Shown here in pieces: positions 62,415 to 64,000 of a stretch of DNA of 64,000 nucleotides; the stretch's first letter is position 1, and each line of letters begins with the position of its first letter. This DNA is from Cyanobacteria bacterium TGS_CYA1 (GTDB lineage Bacteria > Cyanobacteriota > Vampirovibrionia > Obscuribacterales > Obscuribacteraceae): the NCBI GenBank assembly GCA_026129135.1, contig JAHCIQ010000007.1, positions 202,389 through 266,388 of the forward strand, written 5' to 3'. Made by a program: the position numbers and the translations under genes. The notes below the pieces were generated by a model. It was given only the letters and a program-made list of their open reading frames with translations, searched no databases and had not been told where the DNA came from.

Positions 62415-62506
62415 GGCCAAATTAAATGCTACAAGGTGGCCAAAAACATGCAATTAAGCGGCCAAATTGAAATGCGATTACCCGGCCAATTTCATGCGAT
62501 TACGCA
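62415..62506. repeat. IS21 terminal multiple repeats
   Basis: Four degenerate units starting with GGCCAA at 62415, 62438, 62460 and 62484 (spacing 22-24 bases) share GGCCAAATT-n-ATGCGATTA. The last ends in CGCA at 62506. Multiple direct repeats of this size are a hallmark of IS21-family ends. Confidence 0.7.
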
Positions 62507-62873
62507 GGTTATTGTAGAGAATCTCAAATGGTTTGTATCCAACTCTTCTTCTAGCTTTCGATATGCCAGATTTGTTCGGCGCTTTGATCAATCTCAGTTT
62601 TCCTCGAAGACTCTGCGCTCCTTCTAATAAATTGCGCATAACTTCACGGTACGAGGCTTTCATGAACATTGATAGAGCCAATACATAATAAACAACAATA
62701 TGATTAGGAAAACATCTCTCCCTAATGCTTTCTGCTTCTGATTCTTTTAGTGCTGCCTTGACAGTTTTATTAGGAAACATGCGCATAAAAAGACCAACGC
62801 TATACATATCAAAGTCTTTCACTGCTTCAATCTTAATCACGAGGCATTTTCTCTCAAAAAGGCAACTAAGCAA
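62478..62873 (-). pseudogene. IS4-family transposase N-terminal fragment
   Basis: The first 120 residues carry the IS4 transposase N-terminal domain: CFPNHIVVYYVLALSMFMKASYREVMRNLLEG and SGISKARRRVGYKPFEILYNN. The last ten residues (LRNRMKLAG) come from the abutting IS21 end, so the gene was cut after about 120 residues and the DDE domain is missing. The start may lie at a later Met (for example MYSVGLFMRMFP). Confidence 0.75.
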
Positions 62874-63146
62874 TATTACAACATCTGCGCCACCGTATTC
62901 GATACCGATTGATGACTGTTCAAAACGGCCAACAAAAAAACGCCCGAATCGATCTACAGTACTTTTTTCTCGCCAGTTTCACAAATTGTTAAGTACACGC
63001 CATTGCTTTTAGATCGCCGTCGACAGATAAGGGCTCAAAGACAACCCAAACTTGACATTGAATTATCAAAAAGTTGCCATTTGGCTTTTAAAGTCACGGG
63101 TAGTCAGATAAAATAACGAAGAAATTACCGCCATTAGGTGTAAGCG
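62874..63146. other. Non-coding region upstream of the last gene
   Basis: This stretch holds the presumed 5' end of the broken IS4 element and the leader of the last gene. I see no further gene; clear inverted repeats of an IS4 end could not be fixed by eye. Confidence 0.35.
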
Positions 63147-63941
63147 ATGACATACGATTTTATGCTTTTTTTGAAAGATCACGTTAACTCAAAAAAGATA
63201 AGTTCAATACTCGAAAACTTCGGATATACTGCTGATCAAAGTAGTCAAACTGAATTCTGCATTTTGGAAAAAAGAACGAATAGTGACGAATTATGTTTAG
63301 TACGTCAAATAACTGATGAATCTGAAATTAGGTTCGGAAGCCAATATTTAAATAACGGTGATATTGAAATTGCCACTGCTTTTTCTTTCTCCACTTTTCA
63401 TGCTTTTAAGGAGCAAATTGAACAGCTTCTGCAAAAAATAGTAATGCAGATCGGCGGGGGCATTTTTGATCCGCAAAAGAATGCATTTATTTTTCCTCAG
63501 AAGGAGCTAAGAAAAGAGACCGAAAACTTGAAAATGAATACTCTCTCCGTCAAATGGCTATTTGATTTTGAAGACTTTCAGTCAAAGAGAATTAAGTGGA
63601 GAGAAGTCCAGAAAAGCTTTTACGAATTCGGAAATAGTTCAGATCTACTTAGTACAGCAGATGATTGGTCTGAATTGACGAATTCGATTCCTCCAGGCAC
63701 AAAAACTATCAGAATTGATCAGAAAATTTCTCCATGCATGAGAGCAGAAATTTCCATGCCGAGTGGAGCTGAACCATTAAGTTATCAAAGGGCTTTTGTT
63801 TCATTAACCTTAGATTTTGACTTTGATTATTTGAAAGGAAATCCCGATAAGCTAGAGAAACTTAAAAGAATGTTTCTTGATATATCAAAAATTTTAAATT
63901 GCTTCTACGCTGCTGTTTTTGTTAGGCAGCGGATGAACTGA
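63147..63941 (+). CDS. AT-rich orphan protein (264 aa)
   Basis: I do not recognise a family. The ATG has AGGTG about eight bases upstream. The protein is soluble, acidic, with mixed alpha/beta prediction (DFMLFLKDHVNSKKISSILENFGY, FSTFHAFKEQIEQLLQKIVMQIG, LTLDFDFDYLKGNPDKLEKLKRMFLDI). It has no signal or membrane segment. It is much more AT-rich than the core genes and lies next to IS debris, so it was probably acquired. Such lone AT-rich genes near RHS loci are often displaced immunity or toxin-linked genes, but nothing here proves it. Confidence 0.6.
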   Translation: MTYDFMLFLKDHVNSKKISSILENFGYTADQSSQTEFCILEKRTNSDELCLVRQITDESEIRFGSQYLNNGDIEIATAFSFSTFHAFKEQIEQLLQKIVMQIGGGIFDPQKNAFIFPQKELRKETENLKMNTLSVKWLFDFEDFQSKRIKWREVQKSFYEFGNSSDLLSTADDWSELTNSIPPGTKTIRIDQKISPCMRAEISMPSGAEPLSYQRAFVSLTLDFDFDYLKGNPDKLEKLKRMFLDISKILNCFYAAVFVRQRMN

Positions 63942-64000
63942 CCCTTCCCCAATTTAACGGACAGTAGTTTTTACAGAGTCGCTCCAATGGCTTAAAATGT

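Overview
The window reads as chromosomal DNA of a Gram-negative-type, free-living bacterium with about 45-48% GC by eye. The evidence is a lipobox lipoprotein, many membrane glycosyltransferases, a separate glycyl-tRNA synthetase alpha subunit, a B12-dependent ribonucleotide reductase, ComEC and exonuclease VII. The mix of house-keeping genes with long lineage-specific proteins (Gln-rich TPR protein, a 918-residue orphan, basic-linker phosphodiester glycosidase) reminds me of the non-photosynthetic cyanobacterial relatives (Melainabacteria / Obscuribacterales). That placement is recollection and inference, not proof.

Layout. 1-2.2 kb: the 3' end of an unknown gene, an SDR oxidoreductase behind a TetR/NemR-like operator, and a tiny TPR-like protein. 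2.1-6.7 kb, minus strand: a tight four-gene operon of phosphodiester glycosidase, ROK sugar kinase, membrane-anchored M28 peptidase and SGNH hydrolase. 6.8-7.8 kb: glyQ. 7.9-13.1 kb, plus: a MoxR / DUF58 / transglutaminase (TgpA-like) operon with overlapping genes, then an AAA+ ATPase. 14.5-26.6 kb, mostly minus: comEC, a 918-aa orphan, nrdJ-dcd, a ferredoxin-NADP reductase, two orphan proteins, hutI and a Cas4/RecB-like Fe-S nuclease-fold protein. 26.9-29.8 kb: xseA-xseB facing rplI, and a GNAT gene coupled to rlmD. 31.3-33.2 kb: an SbcD-like phosphoesterase and a lipoprotein. 33.3-46 kb: a glycan-assembly island. It holds a GT2 and an epimerase, two very large GT-C type membrane proteins, a Gln-rich TPR protein, two GT4 transferases and a TPR-metallopeptidase.

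46.8-57 kb is the most interesting part. It is a plus-strand cassette set off by strong hairpins, with higher GC in its middle. It encodes a 52-aa peptide, a GH25 muramidase, a four-helix holin-like membrane protein, a beta-helix/adhesin-like protein, an 88-aa one-YD-repeat protein and a 2028-aa RHS protein. None of the soluble products has a signal peptide. I infer a holin/endolysin-type (type 10-like) release module dedicated to an RHS polymorphic toxin. The RHS protein has an N-terminal transglutaminase-like domain with Ser in place of the catalytic Cys. Its AT-rich C-terminal tip carries a JAB/MPN-like His-x-His motif.

57.1-64 kb is an accessory tail. It has an AT-rich secreted protein, an IS3-type element with a probable -1 frameshift signal, and an IS66 element with recognisable terminal inverted repeats and a frameshifted tnpC. 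The IS66 copy lies inside the 3' remnant of an IS21 istB, and the IS21 end itself interrupts an IS4-type transposase. The order of insertions can be read from the junctions. An AT-rich orphan gene closes the window. No rRNA, tRNA or CRISPR array was found.
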